Source: Garcia nutans (Eukaryota; Streptophyta; Magnoliopsida; Malpighiales; Euphorbiaceae). From it: 64,000 nucleotides of DNA. The translations under genes were made by a program, and so were the position numbers. Positions 23,601-33,167 of this stretch are shown here, piece by piece. How positions within the stretch are numbered: position 1 is the first letter of the stretch; every line of letters starts with the position of its first letter. The stretch covers positions 31,364,001 to 31,428,000 of the forward strand of contig CANTUV010000039.1 of NCBI GenBank assembly GCA_947685225.1, given 5' to 3'. The notes beneath the pieces are model-generated. The model was not told the origin of the DNA, made no database searches, and saw only the letters and a program-made list of their open reading frames with translations.

Positions 23601-26600
23601 CCACAACTGAAGCAAAATATGTCGCTATCACGGAAGCCAGCAAGGAGATGATCTGGCTCCAAAGTTTCTTGGAAGAACTAGGCAAGAAACAAGAAAATAA
23701 TGTTTTGCATTGCGACAGTCAAAGTGCTATACATCTAGCGAAGAATCCGTCTTTTCATGCCAGAACGAAGCACATACAGTTACGATATCACTTCATCCGG
23801 TCACTTCTGGAAGATGGGATTTTGAAACTTGAGAAGATCAGTGGAACTCAAAATCCAGCAGACATGTTAACGAAGACGGTGTCGACTAACAAACTTCAGT
23901 TGGCTTGCAGTAGAAGTAGATCGTAGAAGAGCTGATGCATAGATCGAGGTGTGAAGACAAATTGAAATCAGTCTTCAAGTGGGAGATTGATAATAAAATG
24001 TTACTAACCATAAAATGGAGTTGTAACTTTTTGAGTAAAAAATAGAGGTGCCTAACTTAGGTATTTTTTGGTCAAAAATGGAGATGCCTAACTTAAGTGA
24101 TGGTGGTCAAAAATGGAGGTGCCTAACTTAGGTAAAAGAGATGCCTAACCTTTGACAAATCTCACCAACCATTATGTTCACATGTTATAATTTTTCTATA
24201 TAAATGGCCCTTTGGCCATTGTTATGAATGAGAGAAAATTAGAGAGAATAGAAAGAAAATTAATAGAGAGTATGATCAGAGCGGGTCTAGCAAAAATTAA
24301 GTCAAGTAATTTTTGTGCTCTTGATCACGTCTATTAGGGAATTTCTTTAAAAGAATTTCTGTTAAAATTCTTGGGGATAATTGGGTGTGAGGTGTGAGTG
24401 TTTATAAACACGGTGTATTTTTCTCCTTAATAGAAGTCTGCAGCAGCTCCGGAGACGTAGGCATAATTGGCCGAACTCCGTTATCAAATTGCGTGTTACT
24501 ATTCCGCATTTATTTTTCGCTTTCCTGCTAATCTGGTTTAAGGAAAATAGAGTGATAATATTTATTTCCCAACAATTTGATAATTATTTCAATTCAATTT
24601 CCAGTTCTCTTGACGTACTTGATTTCAACCAAATATTATTTTTAGATTTTCCTTCTTGTTGTTCTGAGTGATGATAACATGATTTGGTCAGGTTATTGAG
24701 AATTACTAGAGTTTCATTTGAGAATTTGAAAATGCATTTTCTAGACTAAACTGGAGCATAGAATACTCTGCTAAGATATAAATTGACACAATTTAAGACC
24801 TATGATCAAATCCAAATCATTAAGCTGAAAATTGAGAAACTATTATTCTCTTAAAGAAAACATAAACCAGCTTCTTTCCAACCAAACTAAAATTATTTAG
24901 GACAATATCCTAATTCATTGGACTCGAGAATATTCAATGGAGCTACGTTGAATTCTGAGTAGTTATAAAGTGATTTGCCCTATATTCTTTTTTCAAATTA
25001 TTTGTTCACATCGAATGTATTTTGAGATCATTAATAGAATGAAAATGTTTTAAATGTGATAATATCATCTTGGTAGCATTAAGCAGTGGCTTCACTTTTA
25101 CAATAGCAAGCTCATGGAGTCAACTGACATAGGGGAATATTTACAACTACCAGTGAGTTATGTGAACTTTCTTGTACCACTTTTATCTATCTAGTGCATT
25201 TCCTAGTAATTTCTTTCTTTGTAAAACTCTCTCTCTCAAATTTTAGGCTAAATTGAAATGTTGGCTGGCAACCAAGTAGAAATGTTGTTACTTGTATGCG
25301 ACCAAATCATCTAGAATTCACAAAGTCAATGGCTTCTCTTTTGCAATTGAAAGCTAGTGAAGTCAGTTTTATATAGGGGAATACGCAAGTAAGGGGTGGT
25401 TATACATTCATTTACATCTATGAAGCACGGATACAGATACGGACACGGGACACGGACGCTATATGATACGGACACGTCAATACAATAATTCTTAAAAAAT
25501 AAGGACACAGCGTGGGATACGTTTATAGATATATATAATACAATGAAAGATAAATATATATTAAAATAAAAAATATATAATAGTTCACTTATATATTAAT
25601 ATAATTATATATACATACACACACATATATATATATATTAAGTTATAAAAATACAACGAGAAAAATATATATTCAAAATAAATATATATTAGTTCATCTA
25701 TATATAAATATAATTATGTAAGTAAAAAGAATAATTTTTTTTATGTCAAAAAAACAGAAATTTTATAATTAAAATTGATTATAATTATCTAGTTAATAAT
25801 TTACTAATATTATGTAAATAAAATTTTATGACAAAATTTATCCTAAAATATCTTTAAAAAAATATCATAAAATGTGTTTCTGACGTGTCCTATATGTGTT
25901 CCAACTGAATCCAAAAAATAAAAAATAAGGCACGTATGAGGACGTGTTGAATAAGTGTCGGAAAAGTGTCTAAAAAATAAAAATAAATAAAAAAATAAGA
26001 CAGGTACGGAGAAGTGTCCGACACGTGTCGGACAAGTGTCGATGTCAGAGAAATATCAGACCCCGGCATTTCACTTTGTTTGAAGTGTCGGTGCTTCATA
26101 GATTTATATGCTATTTTTCAGTTCATGTCTTGTGAGTCTTTCCATTAGAAACCTGTGTCTTTCATATGTAACCTAAATGATGAATTAATTTTCCCTCTTT
26201 AATAAATTGTTCATTCATTACTCTTGCAGATGCTAGTTGCAAACTTGCAATGCATCATGTATTTCATAGTTTGCAATTGTTATTTCAATGATATGTTTCA
26301 CTTGTTGAATGCATTGAGGTCATATTTTCCTTTACTATAAGCAATCATGTTGGTGTCCTCTCTTAAGCCTTTTTTTTAATGATATTTCCCCTAAGCTGTT
26401 AGTCATTGTTTATTTTAAGTCTCTAATGCATTAATGGCATGCTATATTAACATAAGAGGTTGCTGCCAATTTTTATATATATACTTTTTAACACTATTCA
26501 TATATGATGATTTTTGAGTAGTATGTTATCTGCCTCAATCTCATGAATTAACTAAAATTGAGGCAATTATTTGTTCTTTCTTCTACATGTATCATATTAT

Positions 26601-29600
26601 CATTATCCTCATCACCACTGCCATAATTTATTGCTTCTACATGTGATAATTTCTTTATTCCTAGTCTAAAACAACCACTATGTTATTGTCAACAACTAAA
26701 GAACATGCACCAGAAACTTGGTTAAAAGATTCTTTGTTTATAAAGCCCTTCTTGGTAAATCTCTACAGTTAAAAGGGATGGTTTATAGGGCTTTGTCATC
26801 ATGGCAAAATATTGGACTGCATAAAATTTCTGGCTTTCATATGTAGGGAGAGAAATCTAATGAGTGGGTTGTAGAATGGAATTGGAAATTCAAGATGAAT
26901 GTCTTCATTTGTGAATTTTGTGGTGGTCAACATAAAAAAATGCTCCGGAGAAATTATGGAGAACTCCTATGGGTTAGGTGGTAATGAAGAATGCATAAAT
27001 TTAGAAATTGGAGACCATTTCTAAGATAACCATGCTAGAAGGAAGATTGATGTTAAGTTTTATTGTTGTGGCCTTGTCAGGGAGCTCTTAGGGAAGCAAC
27101 TAGGATGAGTAAGCTTCCCATAGAAAGCCATGTATATTGCAAAATACAAAATGGCCAATCAATAGGAGAAGTTTTGAACTTATTTGATTGTTCAAAAGGG
27201 TGCAGAATTTTTCCTAGTTCTGAATTTATTTGATCGTTCAACTTTTGTGCGGGGGATACTCTTCTTCTGGATCTCAGGCATTTTTGTTGGTCTGATTTGG
27301 GATAATACTTAGTGGCTGACTGGAAGAAACCAATGTATGATTTTAAGCTCTCAATGTCTTTGTATTTAATAAAAATACTATGTTATTTTCACTATCTCTG
27401 CAGATGGAATTTTCTAATTTTTCTTACCAGAGGAAAGCACTAGGCAGCTTGAACGTTGGATTTTTCTTTAAATCTTCTGCCCTGAGCATGAAGGCACATT
27501 GGTCTAGCAATTTTACCATATATAACATACTGGTGCTTGATTGTCACCTAGGACTAAGTGACTCCATATATCCTGCACCTTTCCCACTATATTTAAGGCA
27601 AGGCATTGAGCTAACATGATAAGGGCAGACCTAGACTTTTTTGATATAATGTCTGAAATGTTTAAAAATTATCTAACTAGGCTTGAATAAAGGCCTTTTA
27701 TCAAAAAATTTTCATGAAATCTAGAAATTTGCAAAACGTTTTCTTGAGAATAATCAGAAATGACGCTGTACTGTTTCGATTAAGTGGAACACTTGAGGAA
27801 ATAATTTATACATTTTCAAAAAGTTAAATGAATGATAACACACTGAATCTTTACCATACAGAAGTCATAACTTAATGGTTGATATGTTTTCAATGATATT
27901 TTCAGGAAATGGTGATTTATCTAATCCAGAAGGAGATGGTTCTAAAGGAAATAACTTTCCTGATGGCAAAAAATCTAATGATGATACTTCTCAGAAGTCT
28001 CCTCGTGTAAGTTTGGATTGGAGAGAGTTCAGAGCAAAAATGGTTATTCAAGAGCAGGTGATTTGTTTCTTTTGATTGGACTATAGATATATACAGACAC
28101 ATTATTTTTCCTGTTACAGTAGTTGAATTTTGAATCTGTAGAAGATAATGTTTAATTGACATGGTAAGGGTCATTGCTTTCCTTCATTCAACTCGGTAAT
28201 GTTCAACATTGTAAGATATTTTCAGCAGTTCCAATCAGGTCTTGAAAACTATTTCCAGATGATAATACCCTCTGTACTCTGTTATCGTGAGTCCACTGTT
28301 CAATTAATGGCTAAGATGGTCCGTGTGAGGGAAAATATGTTCCTCTTTAAAAAATTTCTGAGACATCTCTTTTTTCTAACTCCACTTTTAGGGTCTCAGA
28401 TAGAGGAGTAAGGAAAGTGGGAATAAGAAAAATCATAGTTTAGCAATTTAATATTTTATATTATGTTCTCTAAATCTATCTCTGTTAGAAACTTTAATTT
28501 ACCCATATATCTGTCTTTGCTTGACGCTGGCATTCTAGAATATAGAGGCTTCATGCAGAGGATTGATTCCCTTATCATTTTGAGATAAAAATGGATGGTG
28601 AACTAGAACTAGAGGTCATGTGCGAGTTTGGTTGGAAACAGTCTCTTACATGCATGCCATCAGATTTTTCTTTGGCCTCTATCTATTAAAATTTGACATT
28701 TTTCTGCTTCAGCATTTGTGATATTTTGGGGCCACTCTCACTTCTAAAAGATTGTCCAAATGCACAAGGTGGGTTATGGTCTTTGGAGAGTTAGATGTAT
28801 GTTCCTATTACATAACAACGGGGTTTTTTTTTTTTTTTTTTTTTGTAGTTTGACCATGTGATTTCAAGGTCACAATTTACCCGTCCTATTACTATTACAC
28901 CATCTAATCCTAGATATGATCTATGATTAGATGACCTTGGAATATTAAGAGTGATGCAGCAAAATTTAAATTTGTGCTCTAAGCACTTGAAACTTACAAT
29001 CCAAAGTTTTAATAGGCACAGATTGCAGAGACTAATGCTGCCAGCCAATCTGGGACACCTTGTGATTCTAAACCACTTGGCATGAAATGGGCCCACCCAA
29101 TCTCAGTGCCTGAGACTGGCTGTGTCCTTGTTGCCACTGAAAAACTTGATGGAGTCCGCACGTTTGAGAGAACAGTCGTTCTTCTTCTCAGATCAGGAAC
29201 TAGACATCCACAGGAGGGTCCATTTGGAGCTGTCATTAATCGACCTCTTAACAAAAAGATCAAACACATGAAGCCCACTAATAATGAACTAGCAACCACA
29301 TTTGCTGATTGCTCTCTGCATTTTGGTGGACCACTTGAGGCAAGCATGTTTTTGTTAAAAGCAGGAGAAAAGAGAAAGCTTCCTGGGTTTGAAGAGGTGG
29401 TTCCTGGCTTGTGCTTCGGTGCAAGAAACAGTTTGGACGAAGCTGCATCATTGGTGAAGAAAGGAGTTCTGAAGCCTCAGGATTTTAGATTCTTTGTTGG
29501 TTATGCTGGGTGGCAGCTGGATCAGTTGAGGGAGGAGATTGAATCAGACTATTGGTATGTGGCCTCATGTAGTTTGAATTTGATATCTGGAAGTTCATCT

Positions 29601-29693
29601 GATTCATCAGCAGAGAGTTTGTGGGAGGAGATCTTGCAGCTAATGGGTGGCCATTACTCAGAATTGAGCCGAAAACCTAAGCAAGACATGTAG
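17476..29693 (+). CDS. UPF0301/AlgH-like (DUF179) protein, three exons
   Basis: Join of 17476-17686, 27906-28057 and 29016-29693, giving 346 residues with intact frame and GT-AG introns (phase 1, then phase 0). Residues 1-70 are Ser/Arg/Asn-rich with few acidic residues, like a plastid or mitochondrial transit peptide. A low-complexity Asn/Gly/Asp linker follows (about 68-100). Residues about 144-310 form the UPF0301/AlgH domain, with GAVINRPLN at 192-200, HFGGP at 223-227, GYAGW at 283-287 and WYVA at 301-304. Plant members are usually about 320-350 residues, so this looks complete. The biochemical role of the family is not established, and bacterial AlgH was named for an effect on alginate regulation. 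The ATG context (CAAAATGGA) is favourable. The gene is unusual only for the very large first intron, which carries a copia element. Confidence 0.9.
19386..19390. repeat. Left target site duplication of the copia element
   Basis: ATCTG, matching ATTTG at 24575-24579 with one difference. Confidence 0.6.
19452..19557 (+). repeat. Short direct repeats in the copia U3 region
   Basis: TGCCTAACTTA occurs at 19452, 19489 and 19524, and a related TGCCTAACCTT at 19546, each preceded by AATGGAG or GAGA. Tandem motifs in U3 are often enhancer elements in Tnt1-like copia elements, but this role is inferred. The 3' LTR has the same array. Confidence 0.6.
19611..19619 (+). promoter_or_regulatory. TATA box of the 5' copia LTR
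   Basis: TATATAAAT downstream of the U3 repeats and before the GAGAG-rich R/U5 part. The same word is at 24197-24205 in the 3' LTR. Confidence 0.65.
19981..19993 (+). other. Primer binding site of the copia element
   Basis: TGGTATCAGAGCC, complementary to the 3' end of initiator tRNA-Met, two bases after the LTR end at 19978. Confidence 0.9.
20088..20900 (+). pseudogene. Copia gag, disrupted
   Basis: Starts at the ATG at 20088 with the usual copia gag N-terminus ('...KFDYADFGFWKMQIEDYL'). The frame is interrupted by TAA at 20193, lost near 20445, and carries TAG at 20474. The open frame resumes at 20477. A basic Ser/Arg-rich part leads to a zinc knuckle at 20783-20824 (C-Y-N-F-G-K-N-G-H-F-K-K-D-C), in which the second cysteine of the CX2CX4HX4C motif is phenylalanine. 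The nucleocapsid would thus be impaired even without the stops. Confidence 0.85.
20901..21157 (+). pseudogene. Copia aspartic protease segment
   Basis: Continues the gag frame. It contains WILDSGAS (from 20923), the retroviral-type protease active site, followed by a conserved 'LPNGTAWKLQGV' neighbourhood. A frameshift near 21105-21150 moves the following 'HIPGLKRNLISV' block into another frame, ending this ORF at 21157. Confidence 0.8.
21105..22480 (+). pseudogene. Copia integrase region, disrupted
   Basis: The GAG-pre-integrase segment ('HQRLGHMSEKVMK', from 21312) follows a TGA at 21309 where the family normally has tryptophan. The integrase core has the second acidic residue in 'RSDNGGE' and the glutamate in 'QNGVAERMNRT'. 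The first catalytic position reads asparagine (HTNVWGP, codon 21498-21500) instead of aspartate. The 'VFVGYG' segment and a Ser-rich linker complete the region. The open frame 21330-22715 runs into reverse transcriptase. Confidence 0.85.
22481..23233 (+). pseudogene. Copia reverse transcriptase, disrupted
   Basis: Starts with 'NKWIYRIKEEHDGSRRYKAR' and 'VVKGFQQKEGVDYTEIFSPV'. The frame is lost by a small deletion near 22698. In the continuing frame there are TAG at 22709, TAG at 22856, TGA at 22859 and TAG at 23231. The catalytic YVDD box is intact at 22970-22981. Domain order and spacing are otherwise normal. Confidence 0.88.
23234..23926 (+). pseudogene. Copia RNase H region
   Basis: This 226-residue open stretch contains 'GSLMYAMVCTRIDIAQAVG', the RNase H core ('YVDADLAGN', 'VALSTTEAKYVAI', 'LHCDSQSAIHLAKNP') and the C-terminal 'NPADMLTK' motif. 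It is free of stops from 23246 to its end at 23926, but lacks its own start because it is the tail of the gag-pol polyprotein. Confidence 0.88.
23976..23987 (+). other. Polypurine tract of the copia element
   Basis: CAAGTGGGAGAT immediately before the TGATAATAAAATG start of the 3' LTR. Confidence 0.75.
23988..24574 (+). repeat. 3' LTR of the copia element
   Basis: Begins TGATAATAAAATGTTAC and ends TTTATTTCCCAACA. It matches the 5' LTR with about 22 differences counted by eye. The TATA box is at 24197-24205. Confidence 0.9.
24575..24579. repeat. Right target site duplication of the copia element
   Basis: ATTTG, paired with ATCTG at 19386-19390. Confidence 0.6.
25416..26103. mobile_element. 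Small non-autonomous DNA element with terminal inverted repeats
   Basis: The ends are perfect 13-bp inverted repeats, ATCTATGAAGCAC at 25416-25428 and GTGCTTCATAGAT at 26091-26103. Inside both ends lie runs of GGACACG and GTGTCGGA words (25438-25480 and 25940-26045), and the middle is AT-rich. There is no ORF for a transposase. The GAAGCAC...GTGCTTC termini with GTGTCGG repeats resemble a dispersed non-autonomous element type common in plants. The superfamily is not clear and I see no definite target site duplication. Confidence 0.6.
27906..28057 (+). CDS. Exon 2 of the UPF0301/AlgH-like gene
   Basis: 152 bp between an acceptor ending TTTTCAG and a donor CAG|GTGATT. It encodes the Gly/Asn/Asp-rich linker and the 'SLDWREFRAKMVIQEQ' segment that precedes the conserved domain in plant members. 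It joins exon 1 in phase 1 and exon 3 in phase 0. Confidence 0.85.
28824..28844 (+). repeat. T(21) homopolymer
   Basis: Uninterrupted T run after CGGGG in intron 2. Length may vary or be miscalled. Confidence 0.8.
28901..28933. repeat. Hairpin with 15-nt arms in intron 2
   Basis: CATCTAATCCTAGAT, a 3-nt loop and ATCTATGATTAGATG form inverted arms with one mismatch. It may be the core of a small inverted-repeat element (AAGGTCA at 28867 and TGACCTT at 28932 extend the symmetry). Confidence 0.55.
29016..29693 (+). CDS. Exon 3 of the UPF0301/AlgH-like gene (conserved domain)
   Basis: 678 bp encoding residues 122-346 and the TAG stop. It holds the whole UPF0301/AlgH domain (GAVINRPLN, HFGGP, GYAGW, WYVA) and a Ser-rich tail with a 'LWEEILQLMGGHYSELSRKP' end, typical of plant homologues. 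The acceptor is TTTTAATAG|GCACAG. Confidence 0.88.
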   Translation, partial: AQIAETNAASQSGTPCDSKPLGMKWAHPISVPETGCVLVATEKLDGVRTFERTVVLLLRSGTRHPQEGPFGAVINRPLNKKIKHMKPTNNELATTFADCSLHFGGPLEASMFLLKAGEKRKLPGFEEVVPGLCFGARNSLDEAASLVKKGVLKPQDFRFFVGYAGWQLDQLREEIESDYWYVASCSLNLISGSSSDSSAESLWEEILQLMGGHYSELSRKPKQDM

Positions 29694-31146
29694 GTAGGTA
29701 TAATGAGCTTCGAGTGTCTATCAGATTAAGGAATCAATCCAGAAGTTTAAGAGGAAAATATGCAGCCTAGGCAATAGCATTCATGAAGCCGAATGTACAG
29801 AAACTCACTGTTTCTTATTAGTCAGAAAAACCTTTTAATTTTTTTTTTCTTTCATCTTATCTTTTTCGTTTTACTCTAATAACCTTGGCAGCTATGGTTC
29901 TTGTATGTAATAGTGCACTTTCTCTTCTTGAAGTGAAGCATATCTATTTGGTGCAAATTATACATATATTGTAAAGATCTCTGTAGTGAAATGAGCAATA
30001 GACCCTTAAGAGCAGGCTTTTTTATATATTTATTTTTTGGGGATAATCTTGCACTGCAAATTTGTTATTAATTCAAAGGCCTGGATTACTTTATGATTGC
30101 TTGAACCAACTAGAGGTGCATGAATATTGTTATTGAAAACCTTTCCAACTCTTCTGCTAGTGAGTTCCAATTGTCGAGTTTCCATCTTAAATGATTGGAG
30201 TTCAAATTTACACACGCTAAACGTACTTGTAGGCAAATGAGACTAGCTGATGCAGGACAGAAAATAGAGTAAATAGCCATAACATTCATAAAATAGTTTA
30301 ACAGAAAATTGCATTATTGATAGTTTAGCAATTCTGTCTGAATTTCAAAATTAGTATTTGAACGACTGTTGGACCTGGTTCATGCATTTTCTATTTTTGC
30401 AATTTTTGATAGTTTTTCTTTCATTAACCATTTTTGACATAATTATTGGTTTGAGCTGCCATTTAAGGCATTTTGTTGGCTCGTCGAATATTTTATTTCA
30501 ATTTATATTTAATTTACTTTGGCCTATTTATAATTTCCTTGTTCAGTTGTTTAGGATTTCTTGAGGGTGCTACTCTTTATATAATGTACAACTTTTAGCC
30601 AAGCGGCAGCTTTTGACTTAATAAAATTAACAAAAAACCGTTTCTCTTTCTTCCCAAGTTTTTGATGTTCTTGAATCAACAATTGCTTGAAGTTCATATT
30701 TCTGAACATTTTTTGAATGAACATGTTTATAGAAAATTAACATTTGTCTATTGTCACTTCTACTTCGTCACCAGCCACAACCCCCAACCCTTAGATACAT
30801 CACCCAGATTCTTTGCCAATTATCTAAATTAAAGTACTTTGTTTACTCTTAACTATTTAGCAAATTCAAAGAATATTTTATTATAGAAAAAGATTTAAAA
30901 GAAATGATAAAATCTACAAGTTAACCAAGCTTCCATACTTGGGGGGGGGGGGGGGGGGGGGGGGGGGAACAAGTCTTGAAATCATATTGTTCTCAATGTT
31001 TTTGAATGAACGTTAACTCAATGATTGTCATAAGCAAAGCAAATAAAACTTTTAAATTACATTATACTAAAAAATGCCAAAAAAAAGAGAGATAAAGTTG
31101 TCAAACAAGCCTCTAAGTGTGACATTGTTTGCTAAATAGGCAGAAA
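29694..31146 (+). other. 3' flank of the UPF0301 gene, no further gene seen
   Basis: The first about 300 bp are probably 3' UTR (T-rich, with TTGTATGTAATAG-like words near 29900). Poly(A) position cannot be fixed, and an AATAAAA occurs at 30620. The rest is AT-rich intergenic DNA with a long G run (30941-30967). Confidence 0.45.
30941..30967 (+). repeat. G(27) homopolymer
   Basis: An unbroken run of 27 G in otherwise AT-rich DNA. Confidence 0.85.
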
Positions 31147-31151
31147 CTTCT
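31147..31151. repeat. Left target site duplication of the gypsy solo LTR
   Basis: CTTCT, matching CTTGT at 35819-35823 with one difference. Confidence 0.5.
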
Positions 31152-31455
31152 TGTAATATCCGTAGTTTTAGATAAATTAAAAAAGTATACAGTAAATAGT
31201 TAAAGTATTGAGAGAAGTATATATATAATATATATCTAGTGGATATATAGTATATACCTCATATATATTTATTATATATGTTGAATTCACATTATATATT
31301 TAATATATAATAAAATATCCATTATGTAAACATAAGATATAGATTACATATACATATAAGTAAAAATATATATTACATATACATCACATATTCATAATAT
31401 ATATATACATAAAATATACAATACATAAATGCAAGGTATATAATTGTGTTGAAAG

Positions 31456-31498
<43 letters not shown>
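31456..31498 (+). repeat. (TAA)n microsatellite in the LTR
   Basis: About 14 AAT/TAA units, in the U3 part of the gypsy LTR. A similar tract lies at 62162-62210 in another copy. Confidence 0.85.
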
Positions 31499-33167
31499 GA
31501 GAAGAAAGAAAAGTCAAAAGAAGAGATAAATATCAAAATATTTAATTATATTTTAATTAATTATTATAATTATTAATTATATATATGTGGCTAGGAAGAA
31601 GGGAAGAATAAAAGAGGTTTCTTTTCTTTTCTTCTTCTTCCTCTTGAACGTGTGCCATTGAAGAGAGGACGAGAAGAGTGTTAGTTTATTTTATTCATTA
31701 ATTTTTATAAGGGATTTAAAGAGGTTTTAAGAAGATTTTGAAGGATTATCAAATAATCTTCTTTAACTTTTTTTAATTGATTTTAAGATTATGTTTGAAA
31801 TTGTTAGAGAGAGAAAGTATGTTTAATGGTTTAAATTGATGGTAAATGTGTTAAAATGATGAAAATATGATAAATTGTTAGTTGGTTGTTTGAAATGAAT
31901 ATAAATGATGGAAGTAGGTTTATGTAGTGATTATGTGTGAATAAGGGTTTTGATATATATGCATATAATTCTTATAATAGATTGATTTAATGTTCTTTTA
32001 ATATATATAATGATTTTACGATTAGAAATTAACTATAGGCAAGTTTGTACAAAATCGATAAATTTATGGTTATGTAAAAATTAGAGTTTTGTTATGAATG
32101 CCTATAATTGTTGGAATGGAATAATTTAATGTTGTTATAGTATATATATGGTGATTTTATGATTGAAAATTGAATATGGGTGAGTTTGGATAAAGTTTGG
32201 GTTATGGCTATATTATGTAAAAATTAGGGTTTTAGATGAAGGTTAAGATAATTATTGAATTAAAGTGTTTTGATGTTAGTTTGATATATAAGTAATGATT
32301 TTATGGTTAAAGGTTGTATATGAGTTGAATTCGATGAAGTTTAAACAAAGTAGAAAAAAGGGTGAAAATAGGGTTTTGTTGAGATTTTAGTAGGAATTGC
32401 TTGAATAATGATAATTTGATGTACATTGAGTAAGTGATTTTAAATGGATAATGTTGCTTATTGTTAGGGTATGTGTGTGTAGGCCATATTGATAAAAGTG
32501 GAGTGTAAAGTTTCATCAAAGTTAAGGCTTGGAAAAGAAATAAGGTTAATACATATTTGTAACTTGAGTTTACATTAAATAAGAGTGGGCATTATGCACA
32601 CATAATGTTACTTTAAGATATGGATGTGCACATAATCTATGCAACGAGGCATAACTATGTGATGGGTATCATATTGGCAACATTTTAATGTAAATTGATG
32701 TATATAAATGTGATATACGTGAGGTATAATTATGTTGTGTGGTATGATGCCCAATATGGACATATTTGTGACTTGTGAAGAAATGTGGAACTTGAGTCAC
32801 ATTGTGAATGCAACTTATGGATATGTAATTTGATGAGTTAAAAATGTGAAAATAATAAGTGAAAATGAGGAAATGTGATAAAAGTTGAGAATGTGAAAGA
32901 ATAAAGTGTTGTTGCATGTTTGTGACCTATAAAATTGCTTGTCCAGATAATTGAGATTGATAATACATATGTTGACAGACCTGAGTAGAGCTAGGTCTTG
33001 TGATTAAAATTAGAAATGGACCTGAGCAGAGCTGGGTCATGAATTTAATTTGATACCTAGACAAGATAATTGTATAGGGGTTATTAGGCCCAATATATGT
33101 GTGATTGTGTGTGATTTTAGACTTGGATATAATTGTATATATATAATAAATGAATGGTCAAGAAAGT

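Larger units (their letters stand above)
19391..24574 (+). mobile_element. Ty1/copia LTR retrotransposon, complete but defective
   Basis: A 5.18-kb element with two LTRs (588 and 587 bp), a primer binding site, a gag-pol region in the copia order (gag, protease, integrase, reverse transcriptase, RNase H) and a polypurine tract, flanked by a 5-bp duplication with one mismatch. It lies in the sense direction in intron 1 of the UPF0301 gene. By eye the LTRs differ at roughly 22 sites, under 4 percent, so the insertion is fairly young. Gag-pol has several stops and frameshifts, so the copy cannot move on its own. The protein type is close to the Tnt1-94-like group. Confidence 0.92.
17687..27905 (+). 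other. Intron 1 of the UPF0301/AlgH-like gene (about 10.2 kb)
   Basis: Bounded by GTAACT and a T-rich acceptor ending TTTTCAG. It contains the copia element 19391-24574 and the inverted-repeat element 25416-26103. Without these two, about 4.3 kb of ordinary AT/T-rich intron remains (17687-19390, 24575-25415 and 26104-27905), in which I see no other gene. ATT repeats lie near 17990-18010. Confidence 0.8.
28058..29015 (+). other. Intron 2 of the UPF0301/AlgH-like gene
   Basis: 958 bp, GTGATT to TTTTAATAG. It includes a 21-nt T run (28824-28844) and a small hairpin (28901-28933). A short ORF inside (28199-28411) has no family features. Confidence 0.8.

Noticed and set aside
28199..28411. ORF inside intron 2
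   Set aside because: Lies between a good donor and acceptor; no similarity to the UPF0301 family and not needed for the frame.
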